Of a stretch of 64,000 nt of DNA, positions 36,832 to 46,299 are shown in pieces (positions within the stretch are counted from its first letter, which is position 1; every line of letters begins with the position of its first letter). Made by a program: the position numbers and the translations under genes. The stretch comes from Acidimicrobiaceae bacterium. Its GTDB lineage: Bacteria; Actinomycetota; Acidimicrobiia; Acidimicrobiales; UBA8190. The stretch spans positions 118,919 to 182,918 of the forward strand of contig PLXQ01000069.1 in NCBI GenBank assembly GCA_003151475.1, read 5' to 3'. The notes beneath the pieces are model-generated. The model was not told where the DNA came from. It did not search any database and worked only from the letters and a program-made list of their open reading frames with translations.

Positions 36832-38037
36832 GTGCCGTACAACACCGGACGCATCGCTCACGACGCCGACGCCCACATCATGGAGACCCCGACCTGGCTC
36901 GGCGATCACGCCGATCCCGGCATTCGCCGGAGGATCGCGCCCCTGCGGTACCCGGGAGGAAATGAGCTCCGTCAGACCGGTGACCCGGCCGAGCAGAGTC
37001 GCGACCTCACTGCCTCCTTCGACCGGCTCCGCGCCGTCCATGCCTCGGACGAATACCGCAGCCTCGAGGCGCAGGAGATCATGGCGCGCAAGAACTTCGC
37101 GGCCACCGGGTCGTTCATCGCCGAGGACCGCCCCCGGGCCCTCGACCTCCTCGGATTCTCCAGCCAGTTGGTCTTCAACACCTTCCACAACGGCCGACTG
37201 CGGAATTGGGAACACTCGGGGGATCTTGATCTGGCCTACGGAACGGCCCGGGCTCACAACCGCGCCATGGTGGAGTTCTGCTCGATCGACGCCCGGCTTC
37301 TTCCCACCTGTTACGTCCCCCTGGTGGACTTCGACCGCGCCGCGGCCATGGCCGACGAAGCAATCGCCATGGGAGCAGCAGCGCTCCTGGTGGCCTCCGG
37401 TTGCCCACCCACGCATTCGCCGAGCCATATCGGTCTCGACCCGGTCTGGGCCCGCGCCCAGGAGGCCGGCATCCCCATCGTGTTCCATGTCGGCGGAACC
37501 GGGGAGCTCATCGATCCCCACTACTTCGACAACGGCCTTCCTGTTCCGCCCGACTTCCACGGCGGCGAGGAGAATTTCCGGTCGGTCGACTACATGGGCA
37601 TCCCCGGGCCGCCGGCGCAGACCCTGGCCACCATGATCTTCGACGGGGTTTTCGAGCGGTTCCCGCGGCTCCGCCTCGGTGTGATCGAACAGGGGGCCAT
37701 CTGGGTGCCGTCGTGGCTCAGGCAGATGGAGGCGGCCTTCGAGGCGTTCGTCCGCCACGAGGAACGTCTGCGAGCGCTCAGTCTTCGGCCGACGGAGTAC
37801 GTCCGTCGTCAGATGCGCTTCACCCCGTACCCGACCGAGGACGTGGGCTGGATCATCGAGCAGAGTGCCCCGGAGCTATGCATGTTCTCCTCCGACTATC
37901 CCCACGTGGAAGGGGGACGCCGGCCCCTCGAGCGCTTCGAGGCGACGCTCGCTCAGGCGAACGACGAAGTGAAGCAGCGCTTCTACTGCGACAATTTCCT
38001 CGATCTGATGGGAACAGCGGCCGCGCTCGTTTCCTGA
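36832..38037 (+). CDS. amidohydrolase-family metal-dependent hydrolase (decarboxylase-like)
   Basis: 401 residues from GTG 36832, preceded by GGGAGGGGAGAGCC. The TIM-barrel amidohydrolase-2 signature (ACMSD/uracil-decarboxylase-like) includes the first metal motif HDADAHIMETPTWL, then IPIVFHVGGTGELIDPHY, LGVIEQGAIWVPSWLRQM, and the catalytic Asp/His in FSSDYPHVEGGRRPL. Such proteins decarboxylate or hydrolyse aromatic or dicarboxylic intermediates. A SnoaL-like gene follows at 43 bp and would be co-transcribed, as often found in actinobacterial ring-degradation clusters. Confidence 0.88.
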   Translation: MPYNTGRIAHDADAHIMETPTWLGDHADPGIRRRIAPLRYPGGNELRQTGDPAEQSRDLTASFDRLRAVHASDEYRSLEAQEIMARKNFAATGSFIAEDRPRALDLLGFSSQLVFNTFHNGRLRNWEHSGDLDLAYGTARAHNRAMVEFCSIDARLLPTCYVPLVDFDRAAAMADEAIAMGAAALLVASGCPPTHSPSHIGLDPVWARAQEAGIPIVFHVGGTGELIDPHYFDNGLPVPPDFHGGEENFRSVDYMGIPGPPAQTLATMIFDGVFERFPRLRLGVIEQGAIWVPSWLRQMEAAFEAFVRHEERLRALSLRPTEYVRRQMRFTPYPTEDVGWIIEQSAPELCMFSSDYPHVEGGRRPLERFEATLAQANDEVKQRFYCDNFLDLMGTAAALVS

Positions 38038-38080
38038 CCGCACTGAAAAAGGCATGGTTTGACGCTCGGGAAGGTATCCG

Positions 38081-38575
38081 GTGACCACTGATCTCGAATC
38101 CCGAATTCGTCGGCTGGAAGACAGCGTCCTCATAGGGGAGCGGGTCATCAAGTACGCGATGGGCGTCGACCGCCGCGACTGGGAGATGTTCGCTGACTGC
38201 TTCACGGATCCGGTACACGTCGACTTCTCGGCGTCGGGTGTACCAGCGGCGGAATTCGCCCGCGACGACCTGGTCACCTTGGTCCGGGTTCCGCTCAGCG
38301 GCTTCACCGCCACTCAGCACCTCAGCCCCAACCACGTCATCGAGTTCGACGAACACGATCCGGATCGGGCCGTCTGCTACTCGTACATCTACGCGCAGCA
38401 CTAGCTGGAGGACTCTTACGACGGCGACTTCTTTGCGTTTCGCGGTTTCTACACCAACCACATACGTCGCACCCTGGACGGCTGGCGGATCGAGAGCCTG
38501 ATCCAGCACGCCGGCTGGTCCGAGGGAAATCAAAACGCTCTGGCCGAAGCAACGGCCCGCTCCCGGCCGCGGTAG
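38081..38575 (+). pseudogene. SnoaL-like/NTF2-fold gene with in-frame amber codon
   Basis: The frame starts at GTG 38081 (VTTDLESRIRRLEDSVLIGE) and encodes a SnoaL_4-type protein. It is interrupted by TAG at 38402-38404 after SYIYAQH, then continues in the same frame for 56 codons (LEDSYDGDFFAFRGFYTNHI, then RRTLDGWRIESL) to TAG at 38573. The homology-like pattern is continuous across the stop, so a single substitution (for example CAG to TAG) explains it. The intact product would be 164 residues. Either it is truncated and inactive or the amber codon is read through; no suppressor evidence is seen. Confidence 0.82.
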
Positions 38576-38603
38576 GGTCCCCACGAAGCGGAGGTGCTGC
38601 TGA

Positions 38604-40343
38604 TCAGACGGCGGCGGATTCGAATATCTGGTTGCGCCCGGCGTGGACGAGTTCATCAATCCGGGAAGGCTCGACGGATGCGGCGAAGAGGAAACCCTGA
38701 GCGCGGTCGCAGTCGAGATCCTCGAGGATCCGGAGTTGCCGCTCGGTCTCGACGCCCTCGGCCACCACGGTCAGTTCGAGGGCATGGGAGAGGTTGATGA
38801 TGGCGGCCACGATGGCCAGGTTGGCCAAGTCCTGGTCGAGATCGTCGATGAACGACTTGTCGATCTTGACGAAGTCGAGAGGGAACTGGCGCAGGTAGGC
38901 GAGGGAGCTGTACCCCGTGCCGAAGTCGTCCAGACCCACCTGGACCCCGGCGTCGCGCAGGCCCCGGAGTCCGGTGATGGCCGAGTTGGACGCTTCCATC
39001 AGCACTCTCTCGGTCACCTCGAGCTGAAGGTTGTGCGGCGCCACCCCGTAGGCTTCGAGCTGTTCGACCACCGATTTCTGGAATCCGACGTCGGCCAGAT
39101 GACGGGCGGTGACGTTGATGGCCACCTCGGCGAACTGGGTACCGACCAGTCGTTTGCGCCAACCGCTGACCTGCTTTATGGCATCGGCGAGCACCTTCTC
39201 GTCCATGGCGATGAGAAGTCCGGTCTCTTCGGCCACATCGAGGAAGGCGTCCGGCTGGAGCAGCCCGTTCGTATTGGGGTCACGCATCCGGACGAGGGCC
39301 TCGGAGCCGACGGCGCCGCCCGTGCACAGGTCGATGATCGGCTGGTACTCGACCACGAGCCCGTCTTCGTCGAGGGCGCGGCGGAGCATCCTCTCGGTCA
39401 CGAGCCTGTCATCCGCCCTTGACTGCAAATCCTCGTCGAAGACTTCGGCCCGGTCCCGGCCTCGGTCCTTGGCCCGGTAGAGAGCGAGATCGGCTTCGCG
39501 CAGCAGGTCTTCAGCACCGCGTTGGGAGTCGGCCGTCGACGCCACTCCGACGCTCAGCGTGCAGATGAATTCCTCGATGCCCACCTGGAAAGGCTCGCGG
39601 CCGGCGTCGATGATGCGCTTGGCCAGTTCGGTCCCGGCCACCTCGTCGACCATATTCTCGGCCACTATGACGAACTCGTCCCCTCCCAGCCGGGCCAAGG
39701 TGTCAGAGGGACGGATGTGGTTCAGGAGTCTCTCGGCCATCTTCAACAAGATGGTGTCGCCGACGCGGTGGCCGAGCGAGTCGTTCACGATCTTGAAGCG
39801 GTCGAGGTCGACATAGAGAACGACGAGGACACCGTTTCCCCGCTCCATCCGACGAAGCCCCTGGCGCAGCCTGTCCATGAGCACGGTCCGGTTGGCCACA
39901 CCGGTCAGGGGGTCGGTGGATGCCTCATGCTTGAGTGCCATCGTCAGCTGATGGCGTTCACTCACGTCCCGCATGGAGGAAAGGACGAGACCCGACCCGT
40001 CCGGCTCGATAAGGCGAGAACGTGTTTCAGTCCACAGGAATGATCCGTCCCGACAGAGGAATCGGTACGTGGCCGTCGCATGATCAGCACCCTCGGCGAG
40101 CTTTTCACGGGCCACGTGCAGGACGGCGACATCGTCGGGGTGGGCGAACTGGTCCTCTCTGCGTCCCATGAGAGACGCAGGTTCCCAACCAAAAAGCTCG
40201 AGGCAGCCCGGCGAGACGTAGCGGAAGACTCCCTGCTCGTTCGTGACCACGTGGACGTCAGGGGAAGCCAGTACCAGGGCCTCATAATCCCGAAGGGTCG
40301 GATCGCCGACCGCCGGGCCGCTTTCGACGAGTGTCCGTTTCAT
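38604..40343 (-). CDS. PAS-GGDEF-EAL cyclic-di-GMP signalling protein
   Basis: 579 residues from ATG 40343, chosen for GGGAG 8 bp upstream; a frame-extending ATG at 40385 has no ribosome site. Order: PAS domain (about 20-130), diguanylate-cyclase domain with intact LGGDEF (TLARLGGDEF, around 225), and EAL phosphodiesterase domain with SEALVRM, EVTERVL, DDFGTGYSSLAYL, KIDKSFI and VAEGVETE. Both active sites look complete, so the protein could make or break c-di-GMP depending on the PAS signal. No membrane segment or signal peptide is seen, so it is cytosolic. Confidence 0.92.
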   Translation of the reverse strand: MKRTLVESGPAVGDPTLRDYEALVLASPDVHVVTNEQGVFRYVSPGCLELFGWEPASLMGRREDQFAHPDDVAVLHVAREKLAEGADHATATYRFLCRDGSFLWTETRSRLIEPDGSGLVLSSMRDVSERHQLTMALKHEASTDPLTGVANRTVLMDRLRQGLRRMERGNGVLVVLYVDLDRFKIVNDSLGHRVGDTILLKMAERLLNHIRPSDTLARLGGDEFVIVAENMVDEVAGTELAKRIIDAGREPFQVGIEEFICTLSVGVASTADSQRGAEDLLREADLALYRAKDRGRDRAEVFDEDLQSRADDRLVTERMLRRALDEDGLVVEYQPIIDLCTGGAVGSEALVRMRDPNTNGLLQPDAFLDVAEETGLLIAMDEKVLADAIKQVSGWRKRLVGTQFAEVAINVTARHLADVGFQKSVVEQLEAYGVAPHNLQLEVTERVLMEASNSAITGLRGLRDAGVQVGLDDFGTGYSSLAYLRQFPLDFVKIDKSFIDDLDQDLANLAIVAAIINLSHALELTVVAEGVETERQLRILEDLDCDRAQGFLFAASVEPSRIDELVHAGRNQIFESAAV

Positions 40344-40741
40344 TCGCCATCTCCCGTGCCGTACGAAAGGCTCCCGTGCATTCACGGAAACTCAGTCGTT
40401 CGCGGGGTCCTGGCGAACGTTCGCGGGGTCTCGACGAACAGGCCTGAATCGACCTTTCGTCAAAATACTCCCTGGCAGCGGGCCGAAACAAGGATATCCG
40501 CCGTTCTTCACCGACAGTGGCGAAGCCTGTCGATGATCGAAGCCGGTTCACGTTCGTCCTCGTCGGCCCGTTCGTCTACAGTCGATAGGTGAAGGGCTCG
40601 GTCCTCGACCGAACCCGGGGTGCGCGGCGACCCGGTCCCCGTTGGCTCCTGCCCCTTGTCCGAAGGAGGCAGTCGATGCACGCCCACCGTGCCGCAACGC
40701 TGCGTGACCAGTGCCACACACACTGTTGGCAGGGTTGAGCC

Positions 40742-41449
40742 GTGCCTGGTGAGCGGCACCTGCGCATTCTCGCCCGTTTGTCCGCCCACGGCGATTCCGA
40801 CTCGGGAACGGCCGGGTTATGCGCCGTGGCCGCCGAAGTCTCGGCCATGACCGGAGCCGGGATCATGCTCATGTCCACCGATTCACCGATGGGCTCGTTC
40901 TGCACCAGCAACGATGTGAGCACGGTTATCGAGGAGCTCCAGTTCAGTTTGGGCGAGGGGCCCTGTGTGGACGCCCACACCCTGGGCCGCCCTGTCCTCG
41001 AGCCCGATCTGGCCGACCCGGCGGTCGTTCGCTGGTTGGCTTTCTCCCCCCCGGCCCTTGCCGCCGGCGTCCGGGCTGTGTTCGGGTTCCCCCTACAGAT
41101 GGGAGCGGTCCGGTTCGGGGCGCTCAACCTCTACCGTGATCAACCGGGTCCGCTGAGTGACGACCAGCACGCCGATCTCCTGGTCATGGCCAGTGTGGCC
41201 GCTCAATCCGTTCTGGCCACGCAGAGCAGGGACTTCTCCCATGGCTCCGACGCGCCTGAGGTAGGTGCGGATTTCCACCTCATCGTCCACCAGGCCTCAG
41301 GCATGGTGGCTGCTCAACTCGGAATCAGTGTCGGGAACGCCTTCGTCCGCCTCCGGGCCCATGCCTTTTCCCATGACCTACCGCTCACCGGCGTCGCCGA
41401 TGCCGTGGTGGCCCGTCAGCTGCGCTTCGACTCGGTAGGGACGCCATAG
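40742..41449 (+). CDS. GAF-ANTAR regulator
   Basis: 235 residues. The N-terminal GAF domain (about 20-155) shows MTGAGIMLMSTDSPMGSF, LGEGPCVDAHTLGRPVLEPD and FGFPLQMGAVRFGALNLYRD. The C-terminal 60 residues form an ANTAR-like three-helix RNA-binding domain: VHQASGMVAAQLGISVGNAF, VRLRAHAFSHD. ANTAR proteins bind paired hairpin RNA leaders to antiterminate transcription; GAF domains sense small ligands or redox state. A paralogous GAF-ANTAR gene follows 121 bp downstream. The GTG 40742 start has no strong ribosome site. Confidence 0.85.
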   Translation: MPGERHLRILARLSAHGDSDSGTAGLCAVAAEVSAMTGAGIMLMSTDSPMGSFCTSNDVSTVIEELQFSLGEGPCVDAHTLGRPVLEPDLADPAVVRWLAFSPPALAAGVRAVFGFPLQMGAVRFGALNLYRDQPGPLSDDQHADLLVMASVAAQSVLATQSRDFSHGSDAPEVGADFHLIVHQASGMVAAQLGISVGNAFVRLRAHAFSHDLPLTGVADAVVARQLRFDSVGTP

Positions 41450-41570
41450 GCAAGGATGAAGGGGACCTTGAGTGACGCGCCGGGCAGCGGCAGGAGTAGC
41501 ATGGCGAGGGAACGGCCGGCTTCCCAGGAATCCTTGGGTAGCGGCAGACCCTTGGTGCGGGGAGACGCGC

Positions 41571-42320
41571 ATGCGTGAAACCGGCAGGGATGTCTTATTG
41601 GCCAGGACGTTCGTAGACCTCGTCGACACTCTCGTCGACGATTTCGATCTTGTGGACCTCCTTACGTTGGTGGCCGACCGCTGTGTAGAGGTGCTCGATG
41701 TCGCCGCCGCCGGCCTCATGCTGGTGGCTCCCGAGGGCGATCTCCGGGTGGTCGCCTTCTCGAGCGAAACGGTGCACGCCGTCGAACTCTTCGAGTTGCA
41801 GGCCGAAGAGGGCCCCTGTCTGGACTCTTTCCGCTCCGGCACGCCCATCGTGAACCAGGACCTGTCCCTGGTCGACAGCCCCTGGCCCAACTTCGCTCCC
41901 GTCGCTCTCGATGCCGGGTTCCTTTCTGTCCACGCCCTCCCTATGCGTCTGCGCGGTGTGATCATCGGAGCGCTCAATCTGTTCCGCTCCGAACCGGGGG
42001 ACCTGGAGGAGCTCGACGTCATCTTCGCCCAGGCGTTGGCCGATGTCGCCACCATCGCCATCCTCAACCACCGCGCCGCCAGTGAGGCCCAGGTCTTGAA
42101 CGAACAGCTCACCGTGGCTCTGAACAGCCGCGTCGTCATCGAGCAGGCGAAGGGAATTCTGGCGGAGCGGACAGGGCTCGACATGGAGCGGTCCTTCACC
42201 CGGATGCGTCGCTATGCCCGCGATCACAATCTCCGTCTCGTCGACGTCGCTCACGGAGTGGTCGACGGCACCATCAAGCCGGCCTCGTTGGACGCACACC
42301 GACCTCCCCAGGACGGCTGA
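41571..42320 (+). CDS. GAF-ANTAR regulator (second paralogue)
   Basis: 249 residues from ATG 41571 (GGGGAGACGCGC upstream). GAF domain about 5-165, with CVEVLDVAAAGLMLVAPEGD, LQAEEGPCLDSFRSGTPIVN and LRGVIIGALNLFRSEPGD; ANTAR domain about 175-240, with LNSRVVIEQAKGILAERTGL and RMRRYARDHNLRL. The order of domains and residue pattern match the preceding gene, so the pair probably arose by duplication. A coiled segment (RAASEAQVLNEQLTVAL) joins the domains. Likely role: ligand-controlled transcription antitermination. Confidence 0.88.
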   Translation: MRETGRDVLLARTFVDLVDTLVDDFDLVDLLTLVADRCVEVLDVAAAGLMLVAPEGDLRVVAFSSETVHAVELFELQAEEGPCLDSFRSGTPIVNQDLSLVDSPWPNFAPVALDAGFLSVHALPMRLRGVIIGALNLFRSEPGDLEELDVIFAQALADVATIAILNHRAASEAQVLNEQLTVALNSRVVIEQAKGILAERTGLDMERSFTRMRRYARDHNLRLVDVAHGVVDGTIKPASLDAHRPPQDG

Positions 42321-42835
42321 TCAACTCCGAGGCAGTACCCGGGTCACGCCAGCGACGTCGCTGCCCGGACGCCATCTCCAAGATCTCCGGGCCTTGCGTG
42401 TTACCGGTCCTGGCTTCGTCGGCCGTGTGTGAGAGCGCTGGCATCGGTCTGCCTTCGTTTCGTGCCCCGTGGATGGTCAGTGATCGTGCGGCCCGACGCC
42501 CGTGACGGCCTACCGGGTGACGGTCCTGTCGAGGCGAAGCCCTGATGGTCACGTCCAGTGGCTCGTTTGCGTGCCAGAGATCTAGTCGACGACCTGGACC
42601 AGGAGCCCGGCGCCACCCGGGAGCCGATGGAGCGTGGGGCGAACGATCGTGCGAATCGCCACCTGTCGCTCGGGGGTCCTCAGGCGACCCTCTTCGTCGT
42701 GGAGATTCCGGACTGCCCGCCAGGATAAGGCGGACGGTCCGCCGCCGAGAGTTGTCACAATGCGGCCGCTAAGAGTTCATCTGGAGTTGCAAGAAGGTTC
42801 TCTCATCGTTCACCTTCCAGTTTTACCTTCCCCAT
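42321..42835. other. gap with one possible small ORF and a short hairpin
   Basis: This 515-bp gap separates the second GAF-ANTAR gene from the phosphoesterase gene. It holds a possible 56-codon frame (42558-42728, listed separately) and an inverted repeat GGCGGACGGTCCGCC (about 42729-42743) without a T-run. The last 60 bp are AT-richer and probably contain the phosphoesterase promoter. Nothing else is recognised. Confidence 0.5.
42558..42728 (+). CDS. possible 56-residue protein
   Basis: From GTG 42558 to TAA 42728 a frame encodes RLRARDLVDDLDQEPGATRE, a charged middle and LGGPQATLFVVEIPDCPPG. Codon third positions are rich in G and C, as for real genes here. There is no good ribosome-binding site and no recognised family, so it may be spurious. 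Confidence 0.3.
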   Translation: MARLRARDLVDDLDQEPGATREPMERGANDRANRHLSLGGPQATLFVVEIPDCPPG

Positions 42836-44734
42836 ATGAATCTCAAACTGAAGTCGCATCCACCCAGTGGGAGAGCCGGCGGGGGCCTCGCCCGTCGTAA
42901 CCGCACGTTGGCGGCCGTCGGTCTGGCACTGAGCGCAACCCTGCTGGCCGTGAGTGGCGTCGCGCCGGCTCAGGCGGCACCGAAGGCGGCGATGCATCCA
43001 ACCGCGCATGCCGGTGCGAGTTCGAGTTCGGGCCTTCCTCCGATCAAGCATGTCTGGCTGATCATTCTGGAGAACAAGTCGTACGACGCCACCTTCACCG
43101 GTCTGAACAACAACACATACCTCTGGAAGACGCTTCCTTCCCAGGGCACCCTCCTGACCGATTACTACGGCACCGGCCACTTCAGCCTCGACAACTACGT
43201 CTCGCTGGTGTCGGGTCAGGGACCTACGGTCGACGATCAGAACGACTGTCCTGTCTACAAGGACCTTCAGGGAGCCGTCACTGCGAACGCGACGGACCCC
43301 GTCAACAACGGCCAGTTCGTGACAGCCGGTGCGCAGTACCAGGCCAATGAAGGCTGCGTGTACCCGGCCAACGTCCCCACGCTGTTCAACCAGCTCGACG
43401 CCGCCCACGTCAGCTGGAAGGGCTACGCCCAGGATCTGGGCAACGAGGACTCCTCAGGCCCGTCGCACGATGCGGGCGCCTGTGGTGGGCCGACTCTCAA
43501 CCCGACCACCAATCCGGTTCCCAACCCGGGCAGCGCCAACGCCACGGACCAGTACGTGCCCAAGCACTTCCCGTTCCCGTGGTTCCACTCGATAATCGAT
43601 GACCCGAGTAACTGTGACACCGCACACATTGCCAACCTTTTCTCGTCGACAGATGGGCTCTATCACGACCTCCAGAAGGTCTCGACGACCCCGGCGTTCA
43701 GCTGGATCTCGCCCAACAACTGCTCCGACGCGCACGACGCGGTCTGCCATGGCAACAACCTGTCCGGCGGTTGGACCAATCCCACCACGCCGAACGCTCC
43801 GGTCAACTACACCGGCGGCCTGTATGCCTCGGACCTCTTCCTTGAGCACGTCATACCGGAGATCGAGGCGTCCCCGGCGTTCAAGAAGGGGGGGCTCATC
43901 GACGTCACCTTTGATGAGGGCTTCCCGGCGTTCACCTTCACCGGCAACAGCTTCAACAACTCGCCGACGGATCCGCCGACGGTCGAGTCGTCCATTGCCG
44001 CTGACTCAGCAGGTGAGAACATCAACGGTGACAACGTGTTCTACGAGCCGACGGGACCGAACACACCGCTCAAGACCGACAGCAGTGGCAATCAGCTCTT
44101 CCCCGGTCCGGGCGACAACTCTTTCATCGACCGTGACACGACCATTCCCGGCCTCATTCTCGGGGGTGGCGGTACGCCTCCCGGCGCTCGCATCGATGCC
44201 GTTTCCGGGAGCACTGCCTCGGCCACCATCGCCGACCAGGCGGCCGTCATTACCGATGTGGGCCGTTCCGTGACCGGCGCGAACGTCCCAGCCGGTGCCA
44301 CGGTGGGGAGCGTCTCCGATACACCGGCCGTTGCCACGTTGCCGAATGGCGGCGGATGCTCGAACCTCTGCGCCACCACAGGTTCGTTTGTGCTCGACGT
44401 GGCCGGCGTTCCGGCGCCGCCGACCGGTCCGGTTACCAGTGTCACTCTGGGCGCCGAGACCACCGCCACCGATCCGCTCTTCAGCGCCACCGGCGCCGCC
44501 ACCGGGGGTGGCGACGTCGGCAGTGTCCTGATCAGCAAGTGGAACAAGCCCGGTTCTCAAGACAGCACGTTCTACAATCACTACAGCTGGCTCCGGACGA
44601 TGGAAGACGTGTTCAAGGTAGCGGTGGATTCGCCGGGCCTCGACGGCATGGGACATATCGGATTTGCCGCACAACCCGGTCTCACGTCCTTCGGCGGCGA
44701 CGTCTTCAACAAGTGCAAGGCGTGCAAGAGGTGA
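42836..44734 (+). CDS. secreted phosphoesterase-family protein (acid phosphatase / phospholipase C-like)
   Basis: 632 residues. Sec or Tat-like signal peptide (RRNRTLAAVGLALSATLLAV, cleaved near AQA-A). The phosphoesterase (PF04185-like) signature follows: IKHVWLIILENKSYDATFTG, TDYYGTGHFSLDNYVSLVSG and the metal-binding LIDVTFDEGFPAFT. A Ser/Thr-rich linker and a C-terminal segment (SWLRTMEDVFKVAVDSPGLD) complete it. Bacterial relatives hydrolyse phosphate or phospholipid head groups outside the cell. The insert at about 430-560, rich in Ala, Val, Thr and Pro, looks like an Ig-type fold. A lipoprotein gene follows 55 bp downstream. Confidence 0.85.
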   Translation: MNLKLKSHPPSGRAGGGLARRNRTLAAVGLALSATLLAVSGVAPAQAAPKAAMHPTAHAGASSSSGLPPIKHVWLIILENKSYDATFTGLNNNTYLWKTLPSQGTLLTDYYGTGHFSLDNYVSLVSGQGPTVDDQNDCPVYKDLQGAVTANATDPVNNGQFVTAGAQYQANEGCVYPANVPTLFNQLDAAHVSWKGYAQDLGNEDSSGPSHDAGACGGPTLNPTTNPVPNPGSANATDQYVPKHFPFPWFHSIIDDPSNCDTAHIANLFSSTDGLYHDLQKVSTTPAFSWISPNNCSDAHDAVCHGNNLSGGWTNPTTPNAPVNYTGGLYASDLFLEHVIPEIEASPAFKKGGLIDVTFDEGFPAFTFTGNSFNNSPTDPPTVESSIAADSAGENINGDNVFYEPTGPNTPLKTDSSGNQLFPGPGDNSFIDRDTTIPGLILGGGGTPPGARIDAVSGSTASATIADQAAVITDVGRSVTGANVPAGATVGSVSDTPAVATLPNGGGCSNLCATTGSFVLDVAGVPAPPTGPVTSVTLGAETTATDPLFSATGAATGGGDVGSVLISKWNKPGSQDSTFYNHYSWLRTMEDVFKVAVDSPGLDGMGHIGFAAQPGLTSFGGDVFNKCKACKR

Positions 44735-44789
44735 CGGTACCCGCCGGTCACTTCGTGCAGATTGAGAGAATTTCGAGCGGACCAGCGTG

Positions 44790-45383
44790 ATGAAAGTGCC
44801 ACAAGGCATGGGTGAAGGTCGGGCCTCCGGGCCCGGCCTTCGCCGGTTTTCTACCGCGGTGCTGCTGGCGCTCGCGGGCCTGCTTGGTTCTTGCGGCTCC
44901 TCTACGCACGCAGCGAACCCCAACGACATCTATGGTCCGCTTCCCGGCTGGCTGCCCAAGTCGTCAATTCCGGTCAATCGCGTCGTGGTGGCCAGCACCA
45001 AGGATCCCAAACTCGGCATCGAGGGGGACACGATCAAGGCGATCCTGTCCCATGGTCAGACGCTCATCACCCTGTCGGGTCCGGCGGTGCCACCCTTTGT
45101 CACTCCACCCCCGCCGACGACGACGGCCACCTTCACGATTTCCGTGAGCCACACATCGGGGACTGTCCCGATCCGCGCCATCGACTTCGCCCTCGTGGAC
45201 GGGATCGGGAGGTTCTTCTATCCGCAGACTTTCTTCGGTGCCCGGCCGCCGAAGCTGGCTCCAGACGGGAAGACGATCTCGTTCCAAGTGAGAGAGGTCA
45301 TGGCCACAGGTGCCGGGAGCATCCGCTGGGCCCCAGACGGTGTTCCGCTCGCCACCTGGGCTTTCACTGTCGAGAACGACTGA
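44790..45383 (+). CDS. lipoprotein of unknown function
   Basis: 197 residues from ATG 44790 (GTG 44787 also possible). A lipobox (LAGLLGSC, Cys near residue 35) marks an exported lipid-anchored protein. The mature part contains NDIYGPLPGWLPKSSIPVNR, a Pro-rich stretch PPFVTPPPPTTTATF and a beta-rich C-terminal half (FTISVSHTSGTVPIRAIDFA). No family is recognised. It lies 55 bp downstream of the secreted phosphoesterase gene, so both may belong to one export-related transcript. Confidence 0.68.
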   Translation: MKVPQGMGEGRASGPGLRRFSTAVLLALAGLLGSCGSSTHAANPNDIYGPLPGWLPKSSIPVNRVVVASTKDPKLGIEGDTIKAILSHGQTLITLSGPAVPPFVTPPPPTTTATFTISVSHTSGTVPIRAIDFALVDGIGRFFYPQTFFGARPPKLAPDGKTISFQVREVMATGAGSIRWAPDGVPLATWAFTVEND

Positions 45384-45540
45384 GTCTCAACAGGGGTCGC
45401 CGTTGGCACACCTCAAGATTGCCGTTTGCCGACCGATTTCAGCCACCGCGCCACGACATACCGGCGGGACGGGGCCCGCCGAGCGGGGAAAGTGCCGCCG
45501 GACTCTGGCGGTGGTGGGAAACCTGTGCCACGTTTTCGGT

Positions 45541-46008
45541 ATGGGCCGTCCTTCGATGTTCGAATTCGCCGGGGGTGAACCGGCGTTTCTCGCACTTGCC
45601 ACCGCCCACCACGAAAGGTGCCTGCAGGACCCTGTGCTGAATCACCCGTTCTCCCACCCGGGACATCCCCAGCACGTGGAGCGCCTGGCCAGTTACTGGG
45701 CCGAGGTTTTCGGTGGTCCCGCGCAGTACTCCGAACGAGCTGAGGGGCATTCGGGCATACTTCGCATCCACGCCGGCACCGATGCCGAAGAGGAGCTGGG
45801 GAACCGCTTCGTCGACTGTTTCGTGAAGGCGGCGGATGACGCCGGCCTTCCTCGCGATCCAGAGTTCCGAAGCGGACTCCGTGCCTATATTGAATGCGCG
45901 GTGCAGGAGGTTCTCACTTACTCCCAGCGAGGATCAGCCGTCCCGACGGACATGTCAGTCCCTCGGTGGACTTGGAACGGCCTCGAACCGAGATCCCCGG
46001 CCACCTGA
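45541..46008 (+). CDS. group II-like truncated hemoglobin
   Basis: 155 residues from ATG 45541. The first helix reads MFEFAGGEPAFLALATAHHE, and the proximal-His region is FSHPGHPQHVERLASYWAEV followed by FGGPAQYSE, as in actinobacterial truncated hemoglobins. Such globins bind O2 or NO and often serve detoxification. The C-terminus extends past the globin core by about 20 residues (TDMSVPRWTWNGLEPR). No reductase gene is adjacent. An ATG five codons later could also start it. Confidence 0.78.
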   Translation: MGRPSMFEFAGGEPAFLALATAHHERCLQDPVLNHPFSHPGHPQHVERLASYWAEVFGGPAQYSERAEGHSGILRIHAGTDAEEELGNRFVDCFVKAADDAGLPRDPEFRSGLRAYIECAVQEVLTYSQRGSAVPTDMSVPRWTWNGLEPRSPAT

Positions 46009-46262
46009 TCAGGCACGTCCACCCCGTCGTGGGTGCGACGAGTTTGGCAGTCCAGCAGGTCGAGTTGGAAGACGAGCGCTTTCAGAGCCCGGTCTGTCAA
46101 GAAGTTGCCGCCGTCAGGCCTGTGGGTCTCCAGTAGCGGTCTGACGCAAACGCTGAGACCCACGAAAATCATTTCGTCGAGCGCGGCGGTCGCTCCGGTT
46201 GCGGCCAGGAACAGGGCGCCCGATCCTTCGGTGCCGGAGGCGATGGTCATGGCCTCGAACAT
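45918..46262 (-). CDS. hypothetical protein, low support
   Basis: A minus-strand frame from ATG 46262 encodes about 114 residues starting MFEAMTIASGTEGSGALFLA and containing LKALVFQLDLLDCQTRR. Codon third positions are GC-rich as in real genes of this genome, which is the main support. It overlaps the 3' end of the globin gene by 91 bp and has no ribosome site, so it may be a shadow. It follows the receiver-like gene on the same strand. Confidence 0.3.
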   Translation of the reverse strand: MFEAMTIASGTEGSGALFLAATGATAALDEMIFVGLSVCVRPLLETHRPDGGNFLTDRALKALVFQLDLLDCQTRRTHDGVDVPDQVAGDLGSRPFQVHRGTDMSVGTADPRWE

Positions 46263-46299
46263 GGCCGGCAACGCATTGGCTCCAAGATTTGGTCACTGC

